Below, in pieces: positions 7,776 to 17,019 of a DNA stretch of 64,000 nt. The notes below the pieces were generated by a model, which saw only the letters and a program-made list of their open reading frames with translations, ran no database searches and had not been told where the DNA came from. How positions within the stretch are numbered: position 1 is the stretch's first letter; the number at the start of each line of letters is the position of its first letter. Source of the stretch: Burkholderiales bacterium (GTDB taxonomy: Bacteria > Pseudomonadota > Gammaproteobacteria > Burkholderiales > Burkholderiaceae_F); contig JADJWR010000003.1 in NCBI GenBank assembly GCA_016716275.1, forward strand, positions 1,403,961 through 1,467,960, read 5' to 3'. The position numbers were made by a program, and so were the translations under genes.

Positions 7776-8731
7776 GGCGCGCCCTTCCCCTTCCTGATCC
7801 GCGACTGCGCCAGCGCGAGCAGGCCCTGAGGAATGAGCAGAATCACGGCGCAAACCAGCACCCCAAGCACGAGGTTGTGAATTTCGCCGAACCGGGTCCA
7901 GATCAGCGTCGCAAACAACTCGAAGAAGACGGCACCAAGAACCGGCCCCACGACGGTTCCCAATCCGCCGATCAGCATCATGATGTAGCCCTTCACCGAG
8001 ATGCCGATGTCAAAGGCGCTGGTGACCTCAATGAAGGTAAGCCAGTAGGCCCAGATGCCGCCGACGAGCCCAGTCACGGCGGCGCTCATCATCCAGGCCA
8101 CCACGCGCGTTCGCGTGGTATTAATTCCCATGGCCTGCGCGCCTGAGTCGCTGTCCTTTAGGGCGCGCAAGGCAAAACCGAAGCGGCTTCGTCCCAGCCA
8201 GGCGACCAGCACCGTGGCACCGACCGCGCTCGCCAGCATCAGGAAGTAGATCCTCCGATACAGGACATCGGGCGACTGGTCGCTCATCGGCAGGGGTAGC
8301 CCCTGCGCGCCTCCGGTGACGCCACCGACATTGATGATCAGCTCGGCAAAGGCGACGTTCAGCGCGACCGTGGCGATCGCGAAGTAGTGTCCGCGCAGAC
8401 GCAGCAGGGGATAGCCGACGGCCATCGCGATCAGCGCACTTACTCCTGCCGCGATCGGCAGCGTGGCAAGGAACGGCACGCCCATGGCCATGGCCACCCC
8501 GGTGGCGTATGCCCCCACACCGAAGAACGCCGCGTTGCCAAACGAGTGGTATCCGGCGAACCCGACGATGATGTTCAATCCCTGTGCGATCGCAACGTAC
8601 ATCAGCACCGTCGTCCAGATCCGGAGCCAGTAGTTGCCGACGAGGAACGGAAGCGCAGCGGTAAGTGCCAGGCAGGCTGCGGCGAGCAACCACACCTGCC
8701 ACGAAACGGGCTTGTGCAACCGAGCGTTCAC
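7772..8731 (-). CDS. livM: Branched-chain amino acid-type ABC transporter permease LivM
   Basis: 319 aa, with GTG start 8731 overlapping the livH stop (GTGA). It has about 8-9 hydrophobic segments. The family loop FAGYHSFGNAAFFGVGAYATG is close to the usual GQxSLGHAAFFGxGAY. The coupling region for the ATPase reads FGFALRALKDSDSGAQAMGIN. The C-terminus IRKGKGAP is basic and cytoplasmic. It forms the membrane channel with LivH. Confidence 0.93.
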   Translation of the reverse strand: MNARLHKPVSWQVWLLAAACLALTAALPFLVGNYWLRIWTTVLMYVAIAQGLNIIVGFAGYHSFGNAAFFGVGAYATGVAMAMGVPFLATLPIAAGVSALIAMAVGYPLLRLRGHYFAIATVALNVAFAELIINVGGVTGGAQGLPLPMSDQSPDVLYRRIYFLMLASAVGATVLVAWLGRSRFGFALRALKDSDSGAQAMGINTTRTRVVAWMMSAAVTGLVGGIWAYWLTFIEVTSAFDIGISVKGYIMMLIGGLGTVVGPVLGAVFFELFATLIWTRFGEIHNLVLGVLVCAVILLIPQGLLALAQSRIRKGKGAP

Positions 8732-9600
8732 GTGTTCTCGCCAAAGAATCGCTTGCCGAACAGCCCCTGCGGACGCAGGACCAGCACCGCAAGGAAGAAC
8801 ACGAACGCGACGATCTCCTGGGTGCTCACACCCAAGTAGGACGACGCGAAAGCCTGGATCAGCCCGTAGATGAAGCCAGCAGCGATCGCGCCGCCCAGGC
8901 TGCCGATGCCCCCGAGAACCGTGACGACGAAGACCGCGCCGATGAAGCTGTTACCAAGATGGGGCGAGATGGGAAACAACATGCTCGACAGGGATCCGGC
9001 AGCGCCGGCAAGGGCAGCGCCGGCACCGGCAGTCAGCGCATAGACGGTCAGCGGATTGATTCCCATGAGCCGCGCGGTTTCGCGGTCAAGGGCCGTTGCC
9101 AGAATCGCCTGGCCTGCGCGCGTGCGCGCCAGGAACTGGTGGAAGCCCCAGGCGAGCAGCAGCGCGAGCGCGCAGACCGCCAGCCTTACGTTGGGCACGA
9201 GCACGGAGCCGATCTCGATCGAGCTCCGGGCGTAGCCCGTCTGCACTGAGCGCAGATCGGAGGTGAACTGAAGGACGAACAGATCGACCAGGATCAGATT
9301 GATCCCGAACGTAAGCGCCAGAGACAGCAGCAGTCCGGTCTTCAGGATCCTGTTGACCACCAGCCGCTGGATGCCGTAGCCGATCACGAACAGGATCGCC
9401 ATCGCGATCGGTATCGACAGAAACGGATCGATCCCGAACCGCTCGAAAGCGACATAAGCGATGTAGGCCCCGATCATGATGTACGCGCCATGGGCGAGGT
9501 TGATCACGCCCATGACGCCCCACACCATGGAGAAGCCGATCGTCGCGAGGCCGTAGATGCCACCGAGCAGAAGCCCGTTGACGATCGTCTGGCTCAGCAT
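8728..9600 (-). CDS. livH: Branched-chain amino acid-type ABC transporter permease LivH
   Basis: 290 aa with eight or more membrane segments. N-terminal NGLLLGGIYGLATIGFSMVWG and VINLAHGAYIMIGAY are diagnostic of LivH. The EAA-like loop is LDRETARLMGIN, and the C-terminal block is VLRPQGLFGKRF. It lies 54 bp after the substrate-binding protein gene and is coupled to livM. With LivM, LivG, LivF and the periplasmic protein it makes a complete importer. Confidence 0.93.
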   Translation of the reverse strand: MLSQTIVNGLLLGGIYGLATIGFSMVWGVMGVINLAHGAYIMIGAYIAYVAFERFGIDPFLSIPIAMAILFVIGYGIQRLVVNRILKTGLLLSLALTFGINLILVDLFVLQFTSDLRSVQTGYARSSIEIGSVLVPNVRLAVCALALLLAWGFHQFLARTRAGQAILATALDRETARLMGINPLTVYALTAGAGAALAGAAGSLSSMLFPISPHLGNSFIGAVFVVTVLGGIGSLGGAIAAGFIYGLIQAFASSYLGVSTQEIVAFVFFLAVLVLRPQGLFGKRFFGENT

Positions 9601-9654
9601 CTCGCTTCAGCGTGTGCGATTGAACCCGACGGCGCTATGCGCCATCGGCTCTCA

Positions 9655-10866
9655 TCACTTGCCGGCCGCCCGCGGATACGCGGGCGGAAGCTGCCGGACC
9701 TCACTCGGGAAGATGACTTTCGGCACACCACCCAGGATCTGGGAGGCGTTGAGCGTGGCTCTCGTGTTCACGCCGTTGTCGGCAAACTTGTAAGGCCCGT
9801 AGAAGGTCGTACCTTCCATCGACAGCATTGCGGCACGGACCGCATCGGCGTCTAGCGAGTTCGCCTTCTGCAGAGCGAGTTGAAGCACAACCCCGGCGGC
9901 AGCGCCGCTGGCGGCGTGATAGGTGGGCGCCTTCTTGTACTTGGCCTCGAAGGCCTTGGCGAAGCCGGCCGAATCGCCGAAGACCGGATCCTTGTAGGTC
10001 AGCGTCGGCACCCAGTAGTCGACCCCCATGATGCCTTCGGCTCCCGCGCCGAGCGCCGTTCTGAAGTCCTCGACGCCAACCGACATCGCGAGACCGATCA
10101 TCTTCGGCTGGACCCGCAGTTCCTGCATGCTCTTGAGAAGCAGGATGGTGTCCTGCGCGTAGCCAGTGGCCAGCACGACATCGGGATCAGCCGCCTTTAG
10201 CTGGGTTGCAACCGACGACAGCTCAGCCGCGGTCTTCGGATACTTGCCGGCGTAGGCGACAGTCAGGCCGAGCTGGGCGGCACGCTTGGCAGCGCCCTCC
10301 CCGGTGACGTTGGGGAACAGATCGTCCGGGCCGACGATCGCAATCTTGGTCGGCTTCGGCGAAAAGCCCGCCGCGAGCTCGAGCAGGGGAAAGAGCCCCG
10401 AGTCCGCCATCGGCGAGGGCGTGAAAATGTACTTGTATCCGCGCGAGTAGAGACTGTTGGCGGTCGCCATCGGCGCAAGGGACAGGACCTTGTACCGCTC
10501 GCTGATCGCCGCGGTCGCGGTCGCGATGCCCGACGAATAGGGGCCAAACAGGAAGGCGACCTTGTCTTCCGTGATCAGCCTTTCGGTCAGGCGCGCGCTG
10601 GTCTGGGCCTTACTTTCGTCGTCGTAGTAGACGATGTCGACCTTGTAGGTCTTCCCGCCGACCTTCAGCCCGCCCTGCGCGTTGACGGAGTCCTTCCACA
10701 GGTCATAGCCGTCGCGCAGGAGCTGTCCCTCACGGGAAAACGGCCCCGTTAGGCTCACCGCCGCACCGAGCTTCAATGTTTCCTGGGCGAAGGCTGCCGA
10801 TGTTGATAATGCGGCGAAGAGCGCGAGACTGCCGAGGGCGCGCTTCCAGTGTTTCCCAAGAGCCAT
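9655..10866 (-). CDS. ABC transporter periplasmic substrate-binding protein (Leu/Ile/Val-binding type)
   Basis: 403 aa from ATG 10866. The N-terminus MALGKHWKRALGSLALFAAL...AFA is a clear signal peptide, while the 48 upstream in-frame residues are filler. The mature protein starts QETLKLGAAVSLTGPFSREG, the typical LivJ/LivK opening, and has the Peripla_BP_6 landmarks IVYYDDESKAQTSARLTERL and FGPYSSGIATA. The ligand is unknown. The amidohydrolase at the operon end suggests a cyclic amide rather than leucine. It is the first gene of a six-gene operon with its own promoter region. Confidence 0.9.
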   Translation of the reverse strand: MALGKHWKRALGSLALFAALSTSAAFAQETLKLGAAVSLTGPFSREGQLLRDGYDLWKDSVNAQGGLKVGGKTYKVDIVYYDDESKAQTSARLTERLITEDKVAFLFGPYSSGIATATAAISERYKVLSLAPMATANSLYSRGYKYIFTPSPMADSGLFPLLELAAGFSPKPTKIAIVGPDDLFPNVTGEGAAKRAAQLGLTVAYAGKYPKTAAELSSVATQLKAADPDVVLATGYAQDTILLLKSMQELRVQPKMIGLAMSVGVEDFRTALGAGAEGIMGVDYWVPTLTYKDPVFGDSAGFAKAFEAKYKKAPTYHAASGAAAGVVLQLALQKANSLDADAVRAAMLSMEGTTFYGPYKFADNGVNTRATLNASQILGGVPKVIFPSEVRQLPPAYPRAAGK

Positions 10867-10921
10867 GGCGAACTCCAATAAGGAGGAGAAGAAAGATGGG
10901 GCGCACGCGTTTGCATGCGCC

Positions 10922-10958
10922 GTGCATACATCGTAGAGTAGGCCTTGGATGCACGCAA
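10922..10958 (-). promoter_or_regulatory. Candidate promoter and operator of the liv-amidohydrolase operon
   Basis: On the minus strand, TTGCGT (10953-10958) and TACGAT (10930-10935) are separated by 17 bp, a plausible sigma-70 promoter reading into the substrate-binding protein gene. Overlapping it is an inverted repeat GTGCAT (10922-10927) / ATGCAC (10949-10954). The divergent GntR regulator gene begins 50 bp away, so this is its likely binding site. Confidence 0.45.
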
Positions 10959-11008
10959 GCTTTGGTTGACAATCGCCGGCGAGAGCACATTGACGGGACA
11001 CCCTGACC

Positions 11009-11806
11009 ATGGCGGCACAGCGGCCCAGCCGACGAACTTCCCGATCGACGTCCAGCGACGTTCGCCCCGAAAAGGGGCACGGGCGGGCGCTGGCTTATGA
11101 CTGGCTGAAGCGCCAGATCGTGTCGCTCGAACTGCTTCCAGGCAGCACGATCGACGAGTCTGTCCTGGTGGAGATGCTGGGCGTTTCGCGCACGCCGCTG
11201 CGCGAAGCGGTCGTCCGCTTGGCCGCCGAAGGCCTGATCGAACTGCTGCCGAATCGCGGCGCACGCGTCACCGTCATGGATCTGACGCAGATTCAGGAGC
11301 ACCTCGAGGCCTTCGAACTTCTCCAGCGTGCGGCCACCGTGCTCGCTGCGCTGCGTCGCCCCAGCTCAGCACTCCCTCGCCTGCACCAGTTGTGCGCGGA
11401 CTTTGAGGCGAGTTCGGCAGCCGGCGACGCGCAGGCCATGATCGATACGAACTGGGAGTTCCACCACGCCATCGGCGCGGCCTGCGGCAACCGCTATGTC
11501 GAGCGCATGTACACGAGCCTCCTGACCGACGGGCTGCGCATCGCCCGACTGGCGATGGCTTACGAGTGCTACGGATCGGCCGAGGATTACCAGGCGCACA
11601 TCGCCGATATCCTCAGAGAGCATCGCGAACTGGTTCAGGTCATAGCGAACCAGGATGCTGCACATGCGGCGGCGCTCGCGGACGCGCATTCGAATCTGGC
11701 ACGAAAACGCGTCACGGAATATCTCTCGCGCAGTTCGACCCGCAAGATCGACGTACCGGGTAGCCGAGAGGCGCGACCAGCGCCCGCGGATGCGCTGAAT
11801 GTGTGA
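11009..11806 (+). CDS. GntR family transcriptional regulator, FadR/FCD subfamily
   Basis: 265 aa. The winged HTH spans about residues 27-95 (LAYDWLKRQIVSLELLPGS, LVEMLGVSRTPLREAVVRLA, GLIELLPNRGARV). An all-helical FCD ligand-binding domain follows, with the metal-binding pattern of this fold (D..H in TNWEFHHAIGAACGN, and later H residues). It is divergent from the liv-amidohydrolase operon and so probably senses its solute or a product. Its stop overlaps the next start by 8 bp, tying it to the small protein and the COG0523 GTPase. Confidence 0.9.
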   Translation: MAAQRPSRRTSRSTSSDVRPEKGHGRALAYDWLKRQIVSLELLPGSTIDESVLVEMLGVSRTPLREAVVRLAAEGLIELLPNRGARVTVMDLTQIQEHLEAFELLQRAATVLAALRRPSSALPRLHQLCADFEASSAAGDAQAMIDTNWEFHHAIGAACGNRYVERMYTSLLTDGLRIARLAMAYECYGSAEDYQAHIADILREHRELVQVIANQDAAHAAALADAHSNLARKRVTEYLSRSSTRKIDVPGSREARPAPADALNV

Positions 11807-12116
11807 GGTCTGCGCCATATTCGGCCTCGGCCGACATTGGGCCGATGGGGGCACCCTGGCCGACCCGCGGCTTCCTGCGCCGGACATCGCCCGCTACCGC
11901 GTCGAACGGCGGCGGCGCATCCAGTTGTTCAACGCGCTCCTCGCCGGGACGGGCATCGTCCTGAGCGACTGGGACGGGGAGTCGTTCTGGGTTGGCCGGA
12001 ATGACGGAAGCGGCGAACGGGTCGCGGACCTCGGAGGCGTCTGGCCGGCAGCAGAGCGCTTGGCGGGCCGCCGGATTGACCCACTCGAGGCCGATTTCGC
12101 CCCAGCACAGTCATGA
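11799..12116 (+). CDS. Small conserved hypothetical protein with N-terminal CEVC motif
   Basis: 105 aa. It begins MCEVCAIFGLGRHWAD, with two cysteines that could bind a metal. The middle is basic (YRVERRRRIQLFNALLAG), followed by a beta-like segment VLSDWDGESFWVGRND. Similar short proteins accompany CobW-type GTPases in Burkholderiales as far as I recall. It overlaps the regulator by 8 bp and the GTPase by 4 bp (ATGA), so the three are one coupled unit. Function unknown; a metal-handling role is inferred from its partner. Confidence 0.7.
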   Translation: MCEVCAIFGLGRHWADGGTLADPRLPAPDIARYRVERRRRIQLFNALLAGTGIVLSDWDGESFWVGRNDGSGERVADLGGVWPAAERLAGRRIDPLEADFAPAQS

Positions 12117-13138
12117 GGCTTCGCCCAAAAGCAAAGATTGACGTGCTGTCGGGGTTTCTCGGCAGCGGCAAGACCACGCTGCTGCGCAACCACCTCGCTG
12201 TCATCGATACGAGCGGGGTCGCGGTCGTGATCAACGAGTATGGCGTGACGGCCATCGATCACCGCCTCGTTCGGTATGGTGACGATGACTTGCGGGTTCT
12301 TGCCTCGGGCTGTGCGTGCTGCGCAGTCGCGGACCGCCTCCGCGAAGTGCTGCTGGAGCTCCTGCGCGAGGACGCCCGCAAGGACGGAAATCAGCTGACC
12401 CGCATCGTCCTCGAGACTTCCGGGCTCGCCGATCCTGCATCGATACTCAATACGATCCGCGCCGATCAGAATCTCGCCGAGTACCTGGGGATTGGCTCAT
12501 GCGTCGTGACCTTCGATGTCGTCGATGGCATCACCTGCGCGCGAACCTACCCGGAGGTGCGTCACCAACTCGCAGGCGCGGACAGCGTCGTTCTCACCAA
12601 AGCTGACCTCGCCGAGCAAGACGCCATTGAGCGCGCACGTTCCTTCGTACGAGATGTCAACCCGCTAGCTCAACTTCACGTGGCGGGCGCGCCGGACTTC
12701 GATGTCGCAAAGGTTTTCGAGCACACGCATGGCGCAATTGGAATCAGCCCCCATGAAACGCCACGTCACGCGGGCGGCATCCGGTCGTTCTGTCTGCGGA
12801 TAGAAGGGGAAGTCGATTGGGCTTCCTTCTCGATCTGGCTAACCTGCCTCCTGAATCGACACGGGAGCCGAATCCTGCGTTTCAAGGGCATCCTCGAGAG
12901 CTCATCGTACATCCACCCACTAGTCATTCATGGGGTGCGACACCTGGTCTATCCACCGCAGCATCTTTCGCAGACGGGCGCCAGGCGAGGCTATTCCGAC
13001 CTGGTGTTTATCGTTGATGGACTGGAACCTTCGCAGATCGACGCCTCTCTCCATCGCTTCCAGAAGTTTGCCGCCCAACATTTCGACACTCCGAAAGGGG
13101 TCATCGCCAGACGGCTAGAGACGTCAGAAGCAACTTAG
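12113..13138 (+). CDS. COG0523 (CobW/P47K) family GTPase, putative metallochaperone
   Basis: 341 aa. P-loop GFLGSGKTTLLRNHLA (residues 14-29), the family metal-binding motif GCACC (about residue 65) in place of GCxCC, the switch region LETSGLADP, and the G4 motif LTKADL are intact. The C-terminal CobW_C domain includes RILRFKGIL. These GTPases deliver zinc, cobalt or other metals to target enzymes. Being coupled to the regulator of an operon that ends in a metal-dependent amidohydrolase, it may load that enzyme (inference). Confidence 0.9.
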   Translation: MRLRPKAKIDVLSGFLGSGKTTLLRNHLAVIDTSGVAVVINEYGVTAIDHRLVRYGDDDLRVLASGCACCAVADRLREVLLELLREDARKDGNQLTRIVLETSGLADPASILNTIRADQNLAEYLGIGSCVVTFDVVDGITCARTYPEVRHQLAGADSVVLTKADLAEQDAIERARSFVRDVNPLAQLHVAGAPDFDVAKVFEHTHGAIGISPHETPRHAGGIRSFCLRIEGEVDWASFSIWLTCLLNRHGSRILRFKGILESSSYIHPLVIHGVRHLVYPPQHLSQTGARRGYSDLVFIVDGLEPSQIDASLHRFQKFAAQHFDTPKGVIARRLETSEAT

Positions 13139-13262
13139 CTCGCGGGTGCCTTCGATCCCAGGTCGCCTGGCGCGCCCTTAGTTGCCCACCGACCGCTCCC
13201 CTCTACCTGACGGCGCCCATAAGCAACCCGACCTACCCCGCCCCTTTGCCGGCCGGGCGGCG

Positions 13263-14006
13263 TCATTCGGCGGCAACCTGGACTGGCGCCTCCGACGGGA
13301 TGCTTCTCTCCGGCGCTGCCGGCTTCCCGTCCCCGGCAGCGGGCACGACGGGCGCCTTCGCCCTCCCGGCGGCCCGGTGCTCTACCCCCGCCTCTTCCTT
13401 GCCGTCCGCCTTCAGGGCTGACTCGTTCATCCTCTTGCGCAACCCACCGGCGAGGATCCGCACGCCCATCGCGACCCCGCGCGCCTGCTTCTTGGACAGC
13501 GCGCGGCGCTTGTCGGCCTCGGAGGTCGTGATCACCTCGTAGATCTCCAGGGTGCGAAGCATCGGCATCAGCCGGTCGAGCTTCAGCAGCGCCTCCAGGT
13601 AGCGCCGCCCGAACGAGGAGATGACGCCGACTTCCAGGTCCAGCGCCTGGGCGTCGTAGGTCGCCGTCGTCGTCACGCCCTCCCGCTCCAGCAGCAGCGC
13701 CGCGCCGTCGATGGCGCCGTCGATCTCCTGGGCCAGGCGCTCGAGCCTCGACCGCATCATCTGCTCGACCTTCTCGACCTGTTCCGTCTCGAGCCGGATG
13801 CGGGCGATCTCCGAGATGAAGTGCGCGTTCAGCTGCAGCGAGTGGAAGTACCGCGCGTACAGGCGCTTGGCCTCGGGACTCTCGAACCTCGTGCGCTGCT
13901 TGACGCTCGCCTGCTCGACCCGCCGGTAGTCGCCGGCGCTCTCCTTGGCCAGGATGCGCTGGTTGATGGCGCCGTGGTCCAGCTTGACGTTCGACGGCTC
14001 AGGCAT
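13263..14006 (-). CDS. DUF1845/AcaB-like protein of integrative conjugative elements
   Basis: 247 aa from ATG 14006, preceded by GGGGAG. It is mostly long charged helices (EAKRLYARYFHSLQLN, FISEIARIRLETEQVE, MRSRLERLAQEID) with a GRRYLEALLKLDRL segment. The C-terminal tail is Lys/Ala-rich and low complexity. The pattern and its neighbours (zinc-ribbon primase, DUF932) fit the DUF1845 family found in ICEs and plasmids, where AcaB relatives regulate transfer genes. The family assignment is from memory of the pattern, so moderate. It is divergent from the primase gene. Confidence 0.6.
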   Translation of the reverse strand: MPEPSNVKLDHGAINQRILAKESAGDYRRVEQASVKQRTRFESPEAKRLYARYFHSLQLNAHFISEIARIRLETEQVEKVEQMMRSRLERLAQEIDGAIDGAALLLEREGVTTTATYDAQALDLEVGVISSFGRRYLEALLKLDRLMPMLRTLEIYEVITTSEADKRRALSKKQARGVAMGVRILAGGLRKRMNESALKADGKEEAGVEHRAAGRAKAPVVPAAGDGKPAAPERSIPSEAPVQVAAE

Positions 14007-14594
14007 GGCAGCGCTCCCCGCGAGACGCTCGCGAGCGTCCATGATCTGCAGCGCGGCCCCCGCGCGCGACCGGGAATGCGGCGCGCCGTCGGCCGCATTC
14101 GCCGCCAGCCTCGCGGCCCGCGTCCACGGCAGGCGGTTCCTCGTTGACACGGCAGCGGCGCCGCCCTACCTTGCGCTCGTCGCAGTCGCTCGCCCTGCCG
14201 GTGCAACTGGCGAGCCCGAAAGCCCCCGGCCGCGCATCGCCCGGCCGTCCCGCCGCGAGGCTCTGGCCGCGCGGCGTTCCCCCGCGAAGGATCTTGCGAG
14301 GCGTCGCACGCACGCGCCGCAAGCTCGCTTCGTGCGGTCGCTGGCATGCCGCTCACGGACGGCACGTGCCGAATCCAAGCCAGCCCGGTTCCTGAGTCGA
14401 TCAGGCCTACTCACCCTGCGGGGGCAGCGCCCGCCGCGGGCCCGGCTGCCTCCGCGCCCCTCTGGAGGCAACGATGGTCAAGCCAGATTCAATCTTCGCT
14501 GTCGCGCGCGCCGACCGCACCCGTCCGCGGCCTGCGTTCGCCCGGCCGACGCGCTGCGCGCCGGCGAAAGCACCCACGGCGACAGGAGCGCGCC

Positions 14595-15602
14595 ATGCGT
14601 CACCGTGAACTCGAGCAGCGGCTGCTTCAACTGAAGGCGCGCGCCCACGGCCGGTGGACGGAGATCCTGCGCTCCAGCGGCGTCGACGAGTCGATCCTCA
14701 GCCGGCGCAACCAACCGTGCCCGATGTGCGGCGGTACCGATCGGTTCCAGTACACGGACCGCTGGGGCGAAGGCAACTACCACTGCCGCGGCTGCGGCGC
14801 CGGCGGCGGCCTGAAGCTGCTGCAGGGCGTCCTGGGGTGCGACTTCAAGTCGGCGCTGCGGCACGTCGAGGAGTGCGTCGGCGCCGTGTCGCCCACGCCG
14901 CCGCGACCCGCCGAGCCCTCGGCGCAGCGCATGAAGAAGCTGGCGCAGCGCATCTGGGACGAGGCGCGCCCGGTCGTGCCGGGCGATGCGGTGGACCGCT
15001 ACCTGGCCTCGCGCGGGCTGGCGCTCGATCCGTATCCGCCGACGCTGCGCTGCCATCCGAGCCTCGGCTACTACCGGCGGGACGCCGGCGCGGCCAGTGC
15101 GCAGAAGCTCGCCGAGTACCCGGCCATGCTGGCCTGCGTCCAGGACCCGGACGGAAACGCCGTCACCCTGCACCGGACCTACCTGCAGGACGGCGGCAAG
15201 GCACACCTGCCGGACGCCAGGAAGCTGCTCAGTTCGGGCATCAACGGCGCGGCGGTGCGGCTTTTCGAGGTAGAGGACGAACTGGCGATCGCCGAGGGCA
15301 TCGAGACCGCCCTGTCGGTCCACCTGGCGAGCGGCAAGCCGGCGTGGTCGGCGCTGAACGCCGGCAACCTCGAGAAGCTGTGGATCCCGGAGTCGGTGCG
15401 GCGGGTGTGCATCTACGCCGACAACGACGCCGGCTCCTCCTACGCCGGCCAGGCCTCCGCCTACGCGCTGGCGCGTCGCCTCGGCAGGGAGGACGGCAAG
15501 GGCGGGCCGCGGCGGGTCGAGGTCTTCGTGCCGCGGCAGGCGGGCGACGACTGGGCCGACGTCTGGCTCAGGCGTGCGAGACGGCTGCCGAAGGCGGCCT
15601 GA
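14595..15602 (+). CDS. Zinc-ribbon/Toprim primase of mobile-element type
   Basis: 335 aa. ATG 14595 follows CAGGAGCG; a longer in-frame start at 14346 adds only Pro/Arg-rich filler. Residues 38-70 form the P4-type zinc ribbon (CPMCGGTDRFQY...YHCRGCGAGG). Residues 210-320 form a Toprim domain with AIAEGIETALSV and the acidic motif IYADND. It would synthesise primers for element replication. No helicase domain follows, so it is a stand-alone primase-like protein as seen in ICEs. A strong stem-loop follows the stop. Confidence 0.85.
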   Translation: MRHRELEQRLLQLKARAHGRWTEILRSSGVDESILSRRNQPCPMCGGTDRFQYTDRWGEGNYHCRGCGAGGGLKLLQGVLGCDFKSALRHVEECVGAVSPTPPRPAEPSAQRMKKLAQRIWDEARPVVPGDAVDRYLASRGLALDPYPPTLRCHPSLGYYRRDAGAASAQKLAEYPAMLACVQDPDGNAVTLHRTYLQDGGKAHLPDARKLLSSGINGAAVRLFEVEDELAIAEGIETALSVHLASGKPAWSALNAGNLEKLWIPESVRRVCIYADNDAGSSYAGQASAYALARRLGREDGKGGPRRVEVFVPRQAGDDWADVWLRRARRLPKAA

Positions 15603-15608
15603 GTCAAA

Positions 15609-15631
15609 GGGTGCGCCTCGCAGGCGCACCC
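15609..15631 (+). terminator. Stem-loop directly after the primase gene
   Basis: GGGTGCGCCT-CGC-AGGCGCACCC is a perfect 10 bp inverted repeat with a 3 nt loop, starting 7 bp after the primase stop. No T-run follows (GCCTTCTC), so it may act as a processing or attenuation hairpin rather than an intrinsic terminator. Confidence 0.5.
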
Positions 15632-15854
15632 GCCTTCTCAGTGCGGCTCCCGAGGGCCGCACCGACAAGGTCTTCCCACTGGTCGCCGCCGGACCAGGGC
15701 GACGGCACCGCCGTCGCCGAAGGCGGCCCTGCACCACCGCGCGATCGCCGATCGCGCCCGCCGGCAGGCGGTCGCCCGCCTGCTCCCTCGATCCCCGCGG
15801 GGCCGCGCGTCCCGGACGGGCGCGTGGCGCTCCGCCGCACCTTCCGGAGTTCCC

Positions 15855-16919
15855 ATGAAGAACGGACGTTCCCTGATCGACCTGGCGCACGAACTGGAGC
15901 GCCAGCTGCCCGCCAAGAAGGACCTGCTGGTGCCGTCCTCGCTCATGCGCTACCAGACCGACGAGCGCGGCAACTGCAGCGTCGCGGTCGACGGCGCCGA
16001 CGGCACCTCGACCTTCGGCATCACCGACCTGGCGCGCCGCCAGCTCGCCGACAAGCTGCGCATTCCGTACGCCTACTTCGAGCGGATGCGCAGCGAGCAG
16101 CCGACGCTGCTCGACGAGAACGTCAACGCCTGGCTGCAGGCCGACGACGACCGCCGCATGCTGCGCACGCTGTCGGGCGAGGTGCGCGCCGTGCTGTCGG
16201 ACCGCTACCGCCGCCTCGACAACTACGACCTGGCGCGGCACGTGGTGCCGCTGCTGCAGCGCCTGCCGGGCGCCCGCTTCGAGTCGGTCGAGCTGACCGC
16301 CACGCGCATGTACCTGAAGGTCGTCACCTCGCGCGTCGAGTACGAGCTGGCGCCGGGAGACGTCGCCCAGGCCGGCGTGGCGATCAGCAACTCGGAGGTC
16401 GGCTGCGGCACGCTGTCGGTGCAGCCGCTGGTCTTCCGGCTGGTCTGCCGCAACGGCCTGGTCGCCTCGGACAACGCGCTGCGCAAGACCCACGTCGGCC
16501 GCATCCACGAGTCGGCCGAGGGCGCGGTGGTGACCTACCGGGACGACACGCTGCGCGCCGACGACGAGGCGTTCTTCCTCAAGGTGCGCGACATCGTCGA
16601 GGCCGCCGTGTCCGAGGCGACCTTCATGCAGGTGGCGCGGAAGATGCAGCGGATGCTCGGCATGCCGCTGACGGGAGATCCGGTCCGCTCGGTCGAGGTG
16701 CTGGCCAACCGCTACGACCTCAACGACGCCGAGCGCGCCGGCGTGCTGCGCCAGGTGATCGCCGGCGGCGACATGTCGGGCTACGGGCTGGTCAACGCCG
16801 TCACCCACTACGCGCAGTACGTCGAGGACTACGACCGGGCCACCGAACTCGAAGCGCTGGGCGGCAAGCTGCTCGACCTGCCGACCCGCCAGTGGCAGGA
16901 GATCGCCCACGCGGCGTGA
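15855..16919 (+). CDS. DUF932 family protein (phage/plasmid-like protein)
   Basis: 354 aa. It carries the DUF932 landmarks GITDLARRQLADKLRIPYAYFERM, VRAVLSDRYRRLDNYDL, the central SNSEVGCGTLSVQPLVFRLVCRNG and the late GYGLVNAVTHYAQ segment. The family is common on ICEs, plasmids and phages and its biochemical role is unknown. It lies 252 bp after the primase, in the same orientation. The long minus-strand frame across both genes is a GC shadow. Confidence 0.88.
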   Translation: MKNGRSLIDLAHELERQLPAKKDLLVPSSLMRYQTDERGNCSVAVDGADGTSTFGITDLARRQLADKLRIPYAYFERMRSEQPTLLDENVNAWLQADDDRRMLRTLSGEVRAVLSDRYRRLDNYDLARHVVPLLQRLPGARFESVELTATRMYLKVVTSRVEYELAPGDVAQAGVAISNSEVGCGTLSVQPLVFRLVCRNGLVASDNALRKTHVGRIHESAEGAVVTYRDDTLRADDEAFFLKVRDIVEAAVSEATFMQVARKMQRMLGMPLTGDPVRSVEVLANRYDLNDAERAGVLRQVIAGGDMSGYGLVNAVTHYAQYVEDYDRATELEALGGKLLDLPTRQWQEIAHAA

Positions 16920-17019
16920 CCGGGGCGCGACGCGCCCGTCGCACCTCACTTGAGAGCGCCGCATCGAGTCGATCGCGGCGCGCACCCGAAACCAACCCTT
17001 CATCTGCAGGACAACCGCC

